In this document: positions 1 through 7,086 of the stretch, piece after piece
How positions within the stretch are numbered: position 1 is the first letter of the stretch
Layout of the letters: the number at the start of each line of letters is the position of its first letter
DNA from: Asticcacaulis sp.
Lineage (GTDB): Bacteria; Pseudomonadota; Alphaproteobacteria; Caulobacterales; Caulobacteraceae
DNA length: 10,000 bases
Assembly (NCBI RefSeq): GCF_020217185.1
Contig: NZ_JAIWNX010000055.1
Location: forward strand, 1-10,000
Direction: 5' to 3'
Notes under the pieces: generated by a model
What the model was told of the DNA's origin: nothing
Database searches by the model: none
The model's input: only the letters and a program-made list of their open reading frames with translations
Program-made: the position numbers and the translations under genes

Positions 1-140
1 GCCCACTGGCTGTAGTCAGTGGGCGGCAGGACGCGCAGCAGGGTGACCATGCCCTGCGTCACGCGCGCCCGCACCGAGGCGTAGCTCAGTGCGGCGCGGA
101 ATTCGGCGCTGTCGTCGGCGATGACCAGAAACTTTCTCAT
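1..140 (-). CDS. Universal stress protein (UspA family), N-terminal part only
   Basis: The minus strand opens at ATG 140-138 and runs off the window edge after 46 codons. The peptide begins MRKFLVIADDSAEFRAALSY and continues into a GMVTLLRVLPP segment. This is the usual first beta strand (FLVIADDS), first helix and second beta strand (VTLLRVL) of the Usp fold, which in this family forms a nucleotide-binding alpha/beta domain. The ATG overlaps the gdhZ stop codon in an ATGA arrangement. No separate promoter and no clear Shine-Dalgarno sequence lie in front of it, so translation is probably coupled to gdhZ. The C-terminal half, including any G-2x-G-9x-G ATP-binding motif, is outside the window, so ATP binding cannot be judged. 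The family assignment is fairly secure; the specific role is unknown. Confidence 0.8.
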   Translation of the reverse strand, partial: MRKFLVIADDSAEFRAALSYASVRARVTQGMVTLLRVLPPTDYSQW

Positions 141-3100
141 AGTTTCTGCACCCACTGACGCAGGGCGGCATTGACGATGCTCAGCTTGGCGAAGCTCCAA
201 CCGGCGCCTGAGCCTTCGATTTCACCCAGCAGGGACTGCAACGGTGCCACCTGTGCGGCCTGCGCTTCGGCCCAGGCCTCAAGCCCCTGAGCGTCGCGAC
301 GCACGGCGGCCACCACCGACTTCTGTTCGGCATAGATGTCTTCGATCAGGCGGCGGATGGCCATACGGTCCCACGGATCGGCGGAATAAAGCTCGCCCGC
401 TCCGGCGCGCAGACGGTCAAACCCAAAGCGTTCCCCGGTTGCCAGATAGAGGCGCGCCGCTTCGACCACGTCCTCGCCTTCGGCCAGATCGACCATGTCG
501 ATGGCGCTGGTCCATGACAACAGGGCTGACACCCGGCGCGACAGGTCTTCGGGCGCCCCGGCACTGATCAGTTTTTGCGCCCGTGCCTCGACGCGCGCCG
601 CTTCGTTGGGGCTGAGCACGCCTTGCGCCGACAACAGGGTGGCAATACCCGTCTGATAGGCGTTGATCACCTCGGTCAGGGTTTCCGGACGACCGGCAAA
701 CCGGCGGGCAATGAAATAGACCTGACGGCGCAGGAAGGTGGCGATGGCGTTATAAAGCGCCGTCTGAGCCGCTGCCGGAATCTGCGTATCGAGCGCCGAG
801 ACCTCGGCCCACAGGTCATCGGTCCCGAACAGCCGCCGCGCCCCTTCGAACGACAGGGCCAGCGCCCCGGCATCAACCGCCGCCGCCTTTTGCAGACGCA
901 TCGGGAAGCTGGGACCCAGAATATTGATCATCTCATTGCACAGCACCGTGGCCACGATTTCGCGGTGCAGACGGTGGGCGCGGATGTCGTCAATAAAGCC
1001 GTGCAGCGGCTTGGGGAAATAGTCGATCAGGGCCTCTTCGAACACCGGATCGTCGATGGCGGTCGTCTCAATGAGGTCGTCGAACAGCACGATCTTGCCA
1101 TAGGCGAGCACCACCGCCAGTTCCGGACGATAGAGCCCGGCATTTTGCGCCTTGCGCGCCTCCAACTGCGCATTGGTCGGCAGGCCTTCGACCTTGCGGT
1201 CCAGCTTGCCGCGCTTTTCGAGCGCCGTCATAAAGGCCTGCATCGAGGCATTGTCACTGAGCGCCGTCGATTCCAGAAGGGTCAGAGCGAGCGTCTGAGC
1301 GTAGTTGTCCTTCAGCACCAGATGCCCGACCTCATCGGTCATTTCAGCCAGAAGTACGTCTCGCGCTTCGATGGTCATGCGGCCAGACTGCACCAGACGA
1401 CCCAGCAGGATCTTGATATTGACCTCGTGGTCCGAACAATCGACACCCGCGGAATTGTCGATGGCGTCGGTATTGAGCTTCACGCCCTGCGCCGCCAGCG
1501 CGATGCGACCGGCCTGAGTGATACCCAGATTGGCCCCCTCCCCGATCACGGCAGCACGAATATCGCCGGCATCGACGCGGATGGCGTCATTGGCCTTGTC
1601 CCCGACCTCAAGGTGCGACTGCGACGCCGCCTTGATATAGGTGCCGATGCCGCCGAAATAGAGCAGCTCCGCCGGGGCACGCAGAATGGCCTGCATCAGC
1701 TCAAACGGCGTCAGGCTGGTGGCCTGAATATCAAGCGCGGCGCGGATTTCCGGTGTCAGCTCGATCGACTTCAGACCGCGCGAGAAGACGCCGCCGCCCG
1801 TCGAAATCTTCGCCTTGTCATAGTCCTGCCAGCTTGAGCGCGGCAGGGCGAACAGACGCTCACGCTCGGCAAAGGACACAGCCGGATCGGGGGTCGGGTC
1901 GATGAAGATGTCGCGGTGATCGAAGGCCGCGATCAGCTTCGTCTGCTTCGACAACAACATGCCGTTACCGAAAACGTCGCCTGACATATCGCCGACGCCG
2001 ACCGTAGTGAAGGCCTCGGTCTGAATGTCCTTGCCGCGTTCGCGGAAATGGCGCTTGACCGCTTCCCACGCGCCGCGCGCCGTGATGCCCATGACCTTAT
2101 GGTCGTAACCGACGCTGCCGCCTGACGCGAAGGCGTCATCCAGCCAGAAGCCGTAGTCGCGCGCCACGCCATTGGCGATGTCGGAGAAGGTCGCCGTGCC
2201 CTTGTCCGCCGCCACGACCAGATAGGGGTCCGGCGCGTCCCAGCACACCACGTCCTTCGGCGCGATAATGCCACCCTGGGCATCCAGATTGTCGGTGATG
2301 TCGAGCAGACCCGACAGATACATCTTATAGGCCCGCACGGCTTCGGCGCGAATAGCGTCCGGCGCGCCTCCCGCCGGGAGCTGCTTGGGATAGAAGCCGC
2401 CCTTGGAACCGACGGGCACAATGACGGCGTTCTTCACCTGCTGCGCCTTGACGAGGCCCAGCACCTCGGTGCGGAAATCTTCCTTGCGGTCAGACCAGCG
2501 CAGGCCCCCGCGCGCGACGGGCCCAAAGCGCAGGTGCACGCCTTCGACCACCGGCGACCAGACGAAGATTTCGCGGTAGGGCTTGGGATCGGGCAGATCG
2601 GCCAGCTCGCGCGAAGCGATCTTGAACGAGATATAGCCCTTTTTCTGGTAGTAGTTGGTACGCTGAATGGCCCCGATCAGGGCCGCGATGCGCCGCAGGA
2701 CACGGTCGTGCTCCAGCGAGGTCACGCCTTGCAAGAGCGTATTGATACGCGACAAAGCCGCCTCGACCTCAACCTTGCGCGTGCCGATGGGCGTGTCATT
2801 GACGGCAAATTTCAGATCGAACAGATAGACCAGCGCCGCCGCTACATCCGGATAGGCGCGCAGGGCCTGCTGCTGAACGATGGCGCTGGGGTCGAGACCC
2901 GACTGACCGCGATATTTGCACAGGGCGCGCAAAAGCGCGGCTTCGCGCCAGCTCAGACCCAGAAGCGTCAGGGCATTGAAGCCGTCGATCTCGGTTTCAC
3001 CGCGCCACAGCGCCATCAACGCCCCTTCGAAATCCTCACGGAAATCGGCGAAGGCCGTCGGGTGCGCGGCGGGGAGTTGCACGATAAATTCGTGAATGAA

Positions 3101-4936
3101 ATGGCGCGGCACGTCGGCGGATTCGATGCGGTGACCGAACTCCTCCAGCGTCTTCAGCCCCATGCGCTCCAGCACCGGCAGGATGTCGGACAGCGGAATG
3201 GCCGTTTCAGCGCGGTCATACAGTTTCAGCGAGAAGCGGTCGCTGACCCCTTGCGGCTGAAAGGCGCGCACAGTGAGCGGGTGCGCCTCATCCAGTCCGG
3301 CCAGAATGGCGATATCGGTGACGGCCTCGTCGATGCCATAGCGTTCCTGATAGGCGACGGGGATGGCGCGCGCCCATTTCACATAGTCGGCCTGCGTCTG
3401 GCCGACTTCCAGAGCCGCATCCTCGACGCGCTGCGCCCAGTCGAGCGTCAGATCGGTCACGCGGTCTTCGATATCGGCCAGATTGGGGTCCGGATGGCCG
3501 CCCGGCGTGACACCGATAATGTAGTGGATGCTCGACAGCGCACCGCCCGTCACAAACGGATAAAGCGCGCTGACGCGGCCACCAAAGCCTTCGGCCAGCA
3601 ACCGCCCGGCGCGTTCCTGCACCGAAACACTATAGGTATCGCGCGGCAGATAGAGGAGCACCGAAATGAAGCGGTCAAACGGATCACGGCGCGCAAACAG
3701 CCGCACACGCGGCCGGTCGGAAATGTGCAGCACGCCGCGCGTAATACGTAAGAGATCGCTTTCCTGAATCTGGAACAGCTCGTCGCGCGGATAGGTTTCG
3801 AGGATATTCTTCAGACGCTTTTCGGCATAGCCGCCATTGTTGAAGCCTAGCCGGCGCGACTCGCTCAGGACGTGCTCGCACTTCTTGCGGATCAGCGGCA
3901 CTTCAAAGGCCGGACGGTCATAGGCGTCCGAAGTGAACAGGCCGACAAAGCGCGTTTCGCCCGACGGTTTGCCATCAGCGCCGTAATGCTTGATCGAGAT
4001 ATAGTCCATATAGACGCGGCGATGGACGCGCGACTTCAGATTGCCCTTGGCCACGGTGACCGGCTCGGAGCTGGCCAGATGGCTCAGCAGCTCACGGCTG
4101 AGGATGGCCGGTTCCGATCCGCGACGCAGGATGGCGCGTTTGTCGCGCAAGACGCCGTATTCTTCCTGCAACAGGTTCAGCGGTTCTTCGGCGACGTAAT
4201 TGCCGTCGGCGCTGCGCGGATAGACATAGGTGCGCGCCCCCAGAAGGACGAAATGGTTTTCCGACACCCAACGCAGGAAGGCCAGTTCTTCCTGCAGCAC
4301 CGCCGGGTCGATCTGCACCACCGGGTGCAGGCTCAGGGCTTCCAGCGCCGTCATCTCTTCGGCCAGCAAGGCCTGCATACGCGGGAAGTCGTGCACGGCG
4401 GCACGCAGATCATTCAGTGTCGTCTCTACGCCCGACAGGATGGCGGCGTGTTTTTCGGCGGGCTGCCGGCCGACAAAGACCAGCATCAGGGATTCGGTGA
4501 CCGCCTTGCCGCTGCCGCGTTGGCCCGTATCGTCGCGATTGACGGTGACAACCGGGTGGAACATGGAGCGGATGATCAGGCCCTGATCAATCAGCTCACC
4601 CATTACGCTTTCAACGATGAACGGGGCGTCGGGCTGAACGATCTCAACGACATCAAAGGCGCTGTTGACCGGGGTAATGGTCTTCAAGGCCCCGGCCCCG
4701 TCGCGCACCGCGGCGCGGCCCCAGGACTCGGCGAAGAGGCGGCCCACCTCTTCGAGGCTCAGTTCCGGCATCTCTTCCGGATCATAGTCTTCCAGACACT
4801 GGGCGAGAAAGCTGCGCGCCGCCTCATCCGCCGGACCCTTGAGCGCGGCGGTGAAGGCCGCCTCTATGCCTGCCCGCGCATCCGCGACAAGGGCGTCAAG
4901 TTCGGTCGAAAGGCTGAGGTCGTCCATGAGTTCCAT
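137..4936 (-). CDS. gdhZ: NAD-specific glutamate dehydrogenase, large (about 180 kDa) class
   Basis: This cytoplasmic enzyme oxidatively deaminates L-glutamate to 2-oxoglutarate and ammonia with NAD+. At 1599 residues it has full family length. An N-terminal regulatory half (ACT-like segments, e.g. residues ~95-140) precedes the catalytic core. The core shows RGGLRWSDRKEDFRTEVLGL (W814), then VPVGSKGGFYPK with lysine K845 of the substrate/catalytic site. A dinucleotide-binding region follows, with GVGDMSGDVFGNGM near residue 985, GEGANLG (G1132) and VDCSDHEVNIKI near 1175. No frameshift is visible. In Caulobacter the orthologue GdhZ also stimulates FtsZ GTPase activity and works with KidO; a division role here is inferred from homology only. 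The start is uncertain: ATG 4936 has no Shine-Dalgarno, and an in-frame ATG at 4927 (MDDLS) has only a weak GGA five bases upstream. The stop overlaps the start of the stress-protein gene. Long open frames on the opposite strand are shadows. Confidence 0.95.
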   Translation of the reverse strand: MELMDDLSLSTELDALVADARAGIEAAFTAALKGPADEAARSFLAQCLEDYDPEEMPELSLEEVGRLFAESWGRAAVRDGAGALKTITPVNSAFDVVEIVQPDAPFIVESVMGELIDQGLIIRSMFHPVVTVNRDDTGQRGSGKAVTESLMLVFVGRQPAEKHAAILSGVETTLNDLRAAVHDFPRMQALLAEEMTALEALSLHPVVQIDPAVLQEELAFLRWVSENHFVLLGARTYVYPRSADGNYVAEEPLNLLQEEYGVLRDKRAILRRGSEPAILSRELLSHLASSEPVTVAKGNLKSRVHRRVYMDYISIKHYGADGKPSGETRFVGLFTSDAYDRPAFEVPLIRKKCEHVLSESRRLGFNNGGYAEKRLKNILETYPRDELFQIQESDLLRITRGVLHISDRPRVRLFARRDPFDRFISVLLYLPRDTYSVSVQERAGRLLAEGFGGRVSALYPFVTGGALSSIHYIIGVTPGGHPDPNLADIEDRVTDLTLDWAQRVEDAALEVGQTQADYVKWARAIPVAYQERYGIDEAVTDIAILAGLDEAHPLTVRAFQPQGVSDRFSLKLYDRAETAIPLSDILPVLERMGLKTLEEFGHRIESADVPRHFIHEFIVQLPAAHPTAFADFREDFEGALMALWRGETEIDGFNALTLLGLSWREAALLRALCKYRGQSGLDPSAIVQQQALRAYPDVAAALVYLFDLKFAVNDTPIGTRKVEVEAALSRINTLLQGVTSLEHDRVLRRIAALIGAIQRTNYYQKKGYISFKIASRELADLPDPKPYREIFVWSPVVEGVHLRFGPVARGGLRWSDRKEDFRTEVLGLVKAQQVKNAVIVPVGSKGGFYPKQLPAGGAPDAIRAEAVRAYKMYLSGLLDITDNLDAQGGIIAPKDVVCWDAPDPYLVVAADKGTATFSDIANGVARDYGFWLDDAFASGGSVGYDHKVMGITARGAWEAVKRHFRERGKDIQTEAFTTVGVGDMSGDVFGNGMLLSKQTKLIAAFDHRDIFIDPTPDPAVSFAERERLFALPRSSWQDYDKAKISTGGGVFSRGLKSIELTPEIRAALDIQATSLTPFELMQAILRAPAELLYFGGIGTYIKAASQSHLEVGDKANDAIRVDAGDIRAAVIGEGANLGITQAGRIALAAQGVKLNTDAIDNSAGVDCSDHEVNIKILLGRLVQSGRMTIEARDVLLAEMTDEVGHLVLKDNYAQTLALTLLESTALSDNASMQAFMTALEKRGKLDRKVEGLPTNAQLEARKAQNAGLYRPELAVVLAYGKIVLFDDLIETTAIDDPVFEEALIDYFPKPLHGFIDDIRAHRLHREIVATVLCNEMINILGPSFPMRLQKAAAVDAGALALSFEGARRLFGTDDLWAEVSALDTQIPAAAQTALYNAIATFLRRQVYFIARRFAGRPETLTEVINAYQTGIATLLSAQGVLSPNEAARVEARAQKLISAGAPEDLSRRVSALLSWTSAIDMVDLAEGEDVVEAARLYLATGERFGFDRLRAGAGELYSADPWDRMAIRRLIEDIYAEQKSVVAAVRRDAQGLEAWAEAQAAQVAPLQSLLGEIEGSGAGWSFAKLSIVNAALRQWVQKL

Positions 4937-4987
4937 CCACTGCGCTTGATGGCGTAAAGCTAAGGCTCACACCTATATAATAAGTGA

Positions 4988-5017
4988 ATTATCCGCCAAA
5001 AGCACAGGCGAAGACAA
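4988..5017 (-). promoter_or_regulatory. Candidate promoter for gdhZ
   Basis: On the minus strand, TTGTCT (5017-5012) is separated by 18 bases from GATAAT (4993-4988). These match sigma-70 -35 and -10 boxes reasonably well. Transcription would start near 4981 and give a leader of about 45 nt. A second AT-rich stretch (TATTATATAGG, 4982-4972) lies just downstream and could instead supply the -10. This is pattern matching only. Confidence 0.45.
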
Positions 5018-5077
5018 CGGCTTGGGGAAAATAAAGTTTCTGACGAAACGGAATGGGGTCATGCCTTCGCCGCCCGC

Positions 5078-5127
5078 CTAGATCATTATGATTTCTGGTA
5101 GAAACATAATGATCTAGATTTTTGTTT
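5078..5127 (+). terminator. Hairpin followed by T-run, possible plus-strand terminator
   Basis: The 18-bp, single-bulge stem at 5078-5117 is followed directly on the plus strand by ATTTTTGTTT (5118-5127). That is the layout of an intrinsic terminator, although the stem is AT-rich. No gene on the plus strand ends here; gdhZ runs the other way. If functional, it would stop antisense transcription leaving the gdhZ promoter area. It could equally be just the end of a REP-like repeat. Confidence 0.35.
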
Positions 5128-5216
5128 AGCCCCTCGCCGGGCGGTGGCTTTGCCACCTTGGCCGCCGCCTCAATGGCGGCTTGAGCGGAATGATTCCATC
5201 AGAAATCATTCCGCTC
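5078..5216. repeat. REP/BIME-like element: two long hairpins in opposite orientation
   Basis: The left hairpin pairs CTAGATCATTATG (5078-5090) with CATAATGATCTAG (5105-5117). It extends inward through TTTCT/AGAAA with one bulged A (5091) and a GGT loop. The right hairpin pairs GAGCGGAATGATT (5183-5195) with AATCATTCCGCTC (5204-5216). The stems differ, yet ATGATTTCTGGTAGAA on the plus strand (5088-5103) and ATGATTTCTGATGGAA on the minus strand (5209-5194) match at 14 of 16 bases. Two REP-like units facing each other with conserved centres and variable stems is how bacterial interspersed mosaic elements look. Two small GC hairpins lie between: GGTGGC-TTT-GCCACC (5143-5157) and GCCGCC-TCAAT-GGCGGC (5164-5180). 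Multiple genomic copies are inferred, not seen. Confidence 0.55.
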
Positions 5217-5224
5217 TAAAGGAT

Positions 5225-5258
5225 AAGCCGCTCACCCGGTCTGGCGGGTGAGCGGCTT
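5225..5258 (-). terminator. Perfect 14-bp hairpin, probable terminator of the small RNA
   Basis: AAGCCGCTCACCCG (5225-5238) pairs without mismatch with CGGGTGAGCGGCTT (5245-5258) around a six-base loop. It is GC-rich. On the minus strand it is followed by TATCCTTTA, a moderate T-tract. On the plus strand it is followed by CTTCTTCGG. Neither adjacent protein gene ends here, so its natural client is the proposed minus-strand RNA. The weak T-tract leaves some doubt. Confidence 0.55.
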
Positions 5259-5274
5259 CTTCGGAGCCACCCTT

Positions 5275-5325
5275 TATGGGGGGAAGGGCCACCCCGGAAA
5301 TGGCTGCGCGGCCTATGGGGGGAAG
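5275..5325. repeat. Direct repeat of a 12-mer, two copies 39 bases apart
   Basis: TATGGGGGGAAG occurs exactly at 5275-5286 and 5314-5325 on the plus strand (CTTCCCCCCATA on the minus strand). The bases flanking the two copies are not alike, so this does not look like a simple tandem duplication. Both copies coincide with hairpin loops of the proposed small RNA. Confidence 0.85.
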
Positions 5326-5360
5326 CGACGCAAACCACGACTCATTGCTGAGCTGTTGTG

Positions 5361-5389
5361 ATAGTAGCACGCACGTCTTCAGACCCTAA
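5361..5389 (-). promoter_or_regulatory. Weak candidate promoter of the small RNA
   Basis: On the minus strand, TTAGGG (5389-5384) and TACTAT (5366-5361) are 17 bases apart. The -10 sits inside GCTACTATC, which partly resembles the alphaproteobacterial housekeeping -10 (GCTANA). Transcription would start near 5354. The -35 match is poor. Confidence 0.3.
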
Positions 5390-5400
5390 TCAGTCCTGAT
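5389..5400. promoter_or_regulatory. Small palindrome ATCAG-TC-CTGAT, possible operator
   Basis: A perfect 5-bp inverted repeat with a two-base centre abuts the -35 box proposed for the minus-strand RNA, where a repressor could act. No regulator family can be assigned from the sequence, and short palindromes also arise by chance. Confidence 0.2.
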
Positions 5401-5425
5401 CGCGCTGTTATCACTTCTGTGTGAG

Positions 5426-5438
5426 AGAACTGTGTTCT
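5426..5438. promoter_or_regulatory. Small palindrome AGAAC-TGT-GTTCT, possible operator
   Basis: A perfect 5-bp inverted repeat with a three-base centre lies upstream of the ATPase gene. It resembles GAAC/GTTC-type operators, but it does not fit the alphaproteobacterial LexA box, which is a direct repeat GTTC-N7-GTTC. The regulator is unknown. Confidence 0.25.
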
Positions 5439-5470
5439 TTGGTGTTGGTGCGGCGCAACTGAAATACCTT

Positions 5471-5518
5471 TTGCCAAAGGCCTTCGCGACGCTTTATTCA
5501 TGGGGTTCCGACACAGGA
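5471..5518 (+). promoter_or_regulatory. Candidate promoter and ribosome-binding site for the ATPase gene
   Basis: TTGCCA (5471-5476) and TTTATT (5493-5498) are 16 bases apart and could be -35 and -10 boxes. AGGA (5515-5518) lies seven bases before ATG 5526 and supports that start. The -35 box overlaps a small hairpin, CCTTT-TGCC-AAAGG (5467-5480). The promoter is tentative; the Shine-Dalgarno is more convincing. Confidence 0.35.
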
Positions 5519-5525
5519 TAACGAC

Positions 5526-7010
5526 ATGACTCAGGGATTAGACATCGGCTTTTCCGCCGACGGCCATCAGACGCTTCTGCTCAACCGCGCCAACCGTCAC
5601 GGCATCGTGGCAGGTGCGACGGGTACGGGCAAGACGGTGACGCTTCAGGTACTGGCTCAGGCTTTTTCTGACGCCGGCGTGCCCGTTTTTGCGGCCGATG
5701 TGAAGGGCGATCTGTCAGGGATCAGCCTGCCCGGAGCGCCCAATGAAAAGCTTCTGGCGCGCGCACAGGAAATGGGGATCGAGCTTACGCCCGCCGCCGC
5801 CCCGGTCGTCTTCTGGGACCTGTTCGGCCAAAAAGGTCACCCGATCCGCACCACGATTTCGGATATGGGTCCGCTGCTGCTGGCGCGCCTGTTTCAGCTC
5901 AATGAGGTGCAGGAAGGCGTGCTGAACATCGTCTTCCACGTCGCTGACAAGGAAGGGCTGCTGCTGCTCGACCTTAAGGACCTGCGCGCCATGCTCAACC
6001 ACGTGGCCGACAATGCCAAGGAAATCAGCGCCCAGTACGGTCAGGTGTCCGCCGCCTCCATTGGTGCCATTCAGCGTCAGGTGCTGGCGCTCGAAAGTCA
6101 GGGCGGTGAGCAGTTTTTCGGTGAACCGGCGCTGCGCTTGGAAGACCTGATGCGTACCGATATTTCCGGCAAGGGCTATGTCAATGTGCTGGCCGCCGAC
6201 AAGCTGATCGGCAGCCCCCGCCTCTATTCGACATTTCTGCTGTGGCTGCTGTCTGAACTGTTCGAAGTCATGCCCGAAGTTGGCGACCCCGAAAAGCCGC
6301 GCATGGTCTTCTTCTTCGACGAGGCGCATCTTCTGTTTGACGAAGCGCCCAAGCCGTTGCTGGAAAAGATCGAACAGGTGGTGCGCCTGATCCGCTCCAA
6401 GGGTGTGGGCATCTATTTCGTCACGCAAAACCCGGCCGACGTGCCGGATTCGGTCTTGGCGCAACTCGGTAACCGCATCCAGCACGCCCTGCGCGCCTAC
6501 ACGCCCGCTGAACAAAAGGGGCTGAAAGCCGCGGCGCAGTCCTTCCGCCCCAACCCGGCCTTTGACACCATCGAGGCTATTCAGGGTCTGGGCGTCGGGG
6601 AGGCGCTGATCTCGGTGCTCGACGAAAAGGCCTCGCCCACCGTCACGGCCAAATCAAAAATTCGCCCCCCGGCGTCGCGTCTGGGGCCCGCCACAGAAGC
6701 CGAGCGCGCCGCCATCATCGCCAAATCGCCGGTATCGGGCATGTACGACACTCTTCGCGACCGTGAATCGGCGTTTGAACTGTTGACGGCACGCGCCAGG
6801 GCCGAGGAGAGCGAAGCGGCTGAGGTCGAAACTCCCCGCGCCGAAAAGAGCGAAAAGCCGGAGGTGCATAAACCCTCGGCCACGGAAAAAGCCGTCACCT
6901 CTGTCGCCGTCTCCGTCATCCGCACCATCGGCGTGACGCTCGGTCGTGAGCTGGTGCGCGGGCTTCTGGGCTCGATGAAAAAGCCCGCGCGCACCACGCG
7001 ACGGAGATAA
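5526..7010 (+). CDS. yjgR: YjgR/DUF853-family HerA-like ATPase
   Basis: This 494-residue cytoplasmic P-loop ATPase is close in length to E. coli YjgR (about 500). The Walker A motif GATGTGKT is at residues 30-37, preceded by [28 protein letters not shown] segment follows near residues 54-68. The Walker B motif is MVFFFDEAH (260-268; D265, E266). The [20 protein letters not shown] and [14 protein letters not shown] segments that mark this family come next. The last third has a charged, probably flexible linker rich in E, K and P, then a conserved tail ([21 protein letters not shown]). The family is related to the HerA DNA-translocating ATPases, but no NurA-type nuclease is nearby and its cellular role is not established. 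The start is supported by AGGA seven bases upstream. The gene is intact. Confidence 0.92.
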   Translation: MTQGLDIGFSADGHQTLLLNRANRHGIVAGATGTGKTVTLQVLAQAFSDAGVPVFAADVKGDLSGISLPGAPNEKLLARAQEMGIELTPAAAPVVFWDLFGQKGHPIRTTISDMGPLLLARLFQLNEVQEGVLNIVFHVADKEGLLLLDLKDLRAMLNHVADNAKEISAQYGQVSAASIGAIQRQVLALESQGGEQFFGEPALRLEDLMRTDISGKGYVNVLAADKLIGSPRLYSTFLLWLLSELFEVMPEVGDPEKPRMVFFFDEAHLLFDEAPKPLLEKIEQVVRLIRSKGVGIYFVTQNPADVPDSVLAQLGNRIQHALRAYTPAEQKGLKAAAQSFRPNPAFDTIEAIQGLGVGEALISVLDEKASPTVTAKSKIRPPASRLGPATEAERAAIIAKSPVSGMYDTLRDRESAFELLTARARAEESEAAEVETPRAEKSEKPEVHKPSATEKAVTSVAVSVIRTIGVTLGRELVRGLLGSMKKPARTTRRR

Positions 7011-7044
7011 GAAAATACCTCGCACGTCCTGGTGTGGGCGTTAT

Positions 7045-7062
7045 GGTTAACGCTTTTTTACC
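7045..7062. promoter_or_regulatory. Possible CtrA-binding site upstream of the MAPEG-family gene
   Basis: TTAA (7047-7050), seven bases, then TTAC (7058-7061) closely follows the CtrA recognition pattern TTAA-N7-TTAA. The opposite strand of the left half reads TTAACCAT, the form often seen in Caulobacterales promoters. It sits 25 bases before the start codon at 7087, a position suited to control of that gene. One half-site is imperfect and the assignment rests on sequence pattern alone. Confidence 0.4.
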
Positions 7063-7086
7063 GGTTCCAACAGCAAGAGTGGAGGC

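Larger units (their letters stand above)
5217..5354 (-). ncRNA. Candidate small RNA with two identical C-rich loops
   Basis: Read on the minus strand, the segment folds into successive hairpins. CTCA-GCAA-TGAG (5352-5341) has a GNRA-type loop. A stem from TGGTTTGCG (5337-5329) with CGCAGCCA (5308-5301) continues as GCTT/AGGC and exposes CCCCCCAT (5322-5315). CCCTT/AAGGG (5288-5284 with 5274-5270), extended by wobble pairs out to 5295/5263, exposes CCCCCCATA (5283-5275). A perfect 14-bp hairpin (5258-5225) then ends in TATCCTTTA. The 12-mer CTTCCCCCCATA occurs in both loops, while the stems around it are different sequences. C-rich exposed loops that pair with purine-rich ribosome-binding regions are a known feature of alphaproteobacterial regulatory RNAs (GsrN in Caulobacter, CcsR-type RNAs); membership in either family is not claimed. 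Both ends are inferred: the 5' end from a weak promoter, the 3' end from the hairpin. Confidence 0.55.
4937..5525. other. Divergent intergenic region between gdhZ and the YjgR-like ATPase gene
   Basis: No credible protein gene is present here. From left to right it holds the gdhZ promoter (about 4980-5017), a REP/BIME-like cluster of four hairpins (5078-5216), a perfect 14-bp terminator-like hairpin (5225-5258), two C-rich-loop hairpins (5263-5295 and 5301-5337), and a short GNRA-type hairpin (5341-5352). The last three elements plus the terminator form the proposed minus-strand small RNA. Beyond them are two small palindromes (5389-5400, 5426-5438) and a possible promoter and Shine-Dalgarno sequence for the ATPase gene (5471-5518). 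Confidence 0.7.

Noticed and set aside
1..24. Perfect 8-bp inverted repeat GCCCACTG/CAGTGGGC
   Set aside because: It lies within the stress-protein coding sequence, has no T-run, and its codons read plausibly as PPTDYSQW. Most likely chance.
575..4957. Three long open frames on the plus strand opposite gdhZ (575-1837, 2534-3751, 3872-4957)
   Set aside because: They lie entirely or almost entirely within the well-supported gdhZ. Their translations are rich in R, Q, H and G with no recognisable domain, which is typical of antisense shadows in GC-rich genes.
4991..5205. Minus-strand open stretch reading AAIEAAAKVAKPPPGEGLN and onwards
   Set aside because: It has no ATG start or Shine-Dalgarno, runs through the REP-like hairpins and across the gdhZ promoter, and matches no family I know. 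It may be a chance frame or part of the repeat's spacer.
5426..5438. LexA box at AGAACTGTGTTCT
   Set aside because: The alphaproteobacterial LexA site is a direct repeat GTTC-N7-GTTC. This is a short inverted repeat with a three-base centre, so only an unassigned palindrome is reported.
5715..6515. 266-codon minus-strand open frame opposite the ATPase gene
   Set aside because: It is antisense to conserved YjgR motifs, has no domain, and has a Q/H/R-rich composition typical of a shadow.
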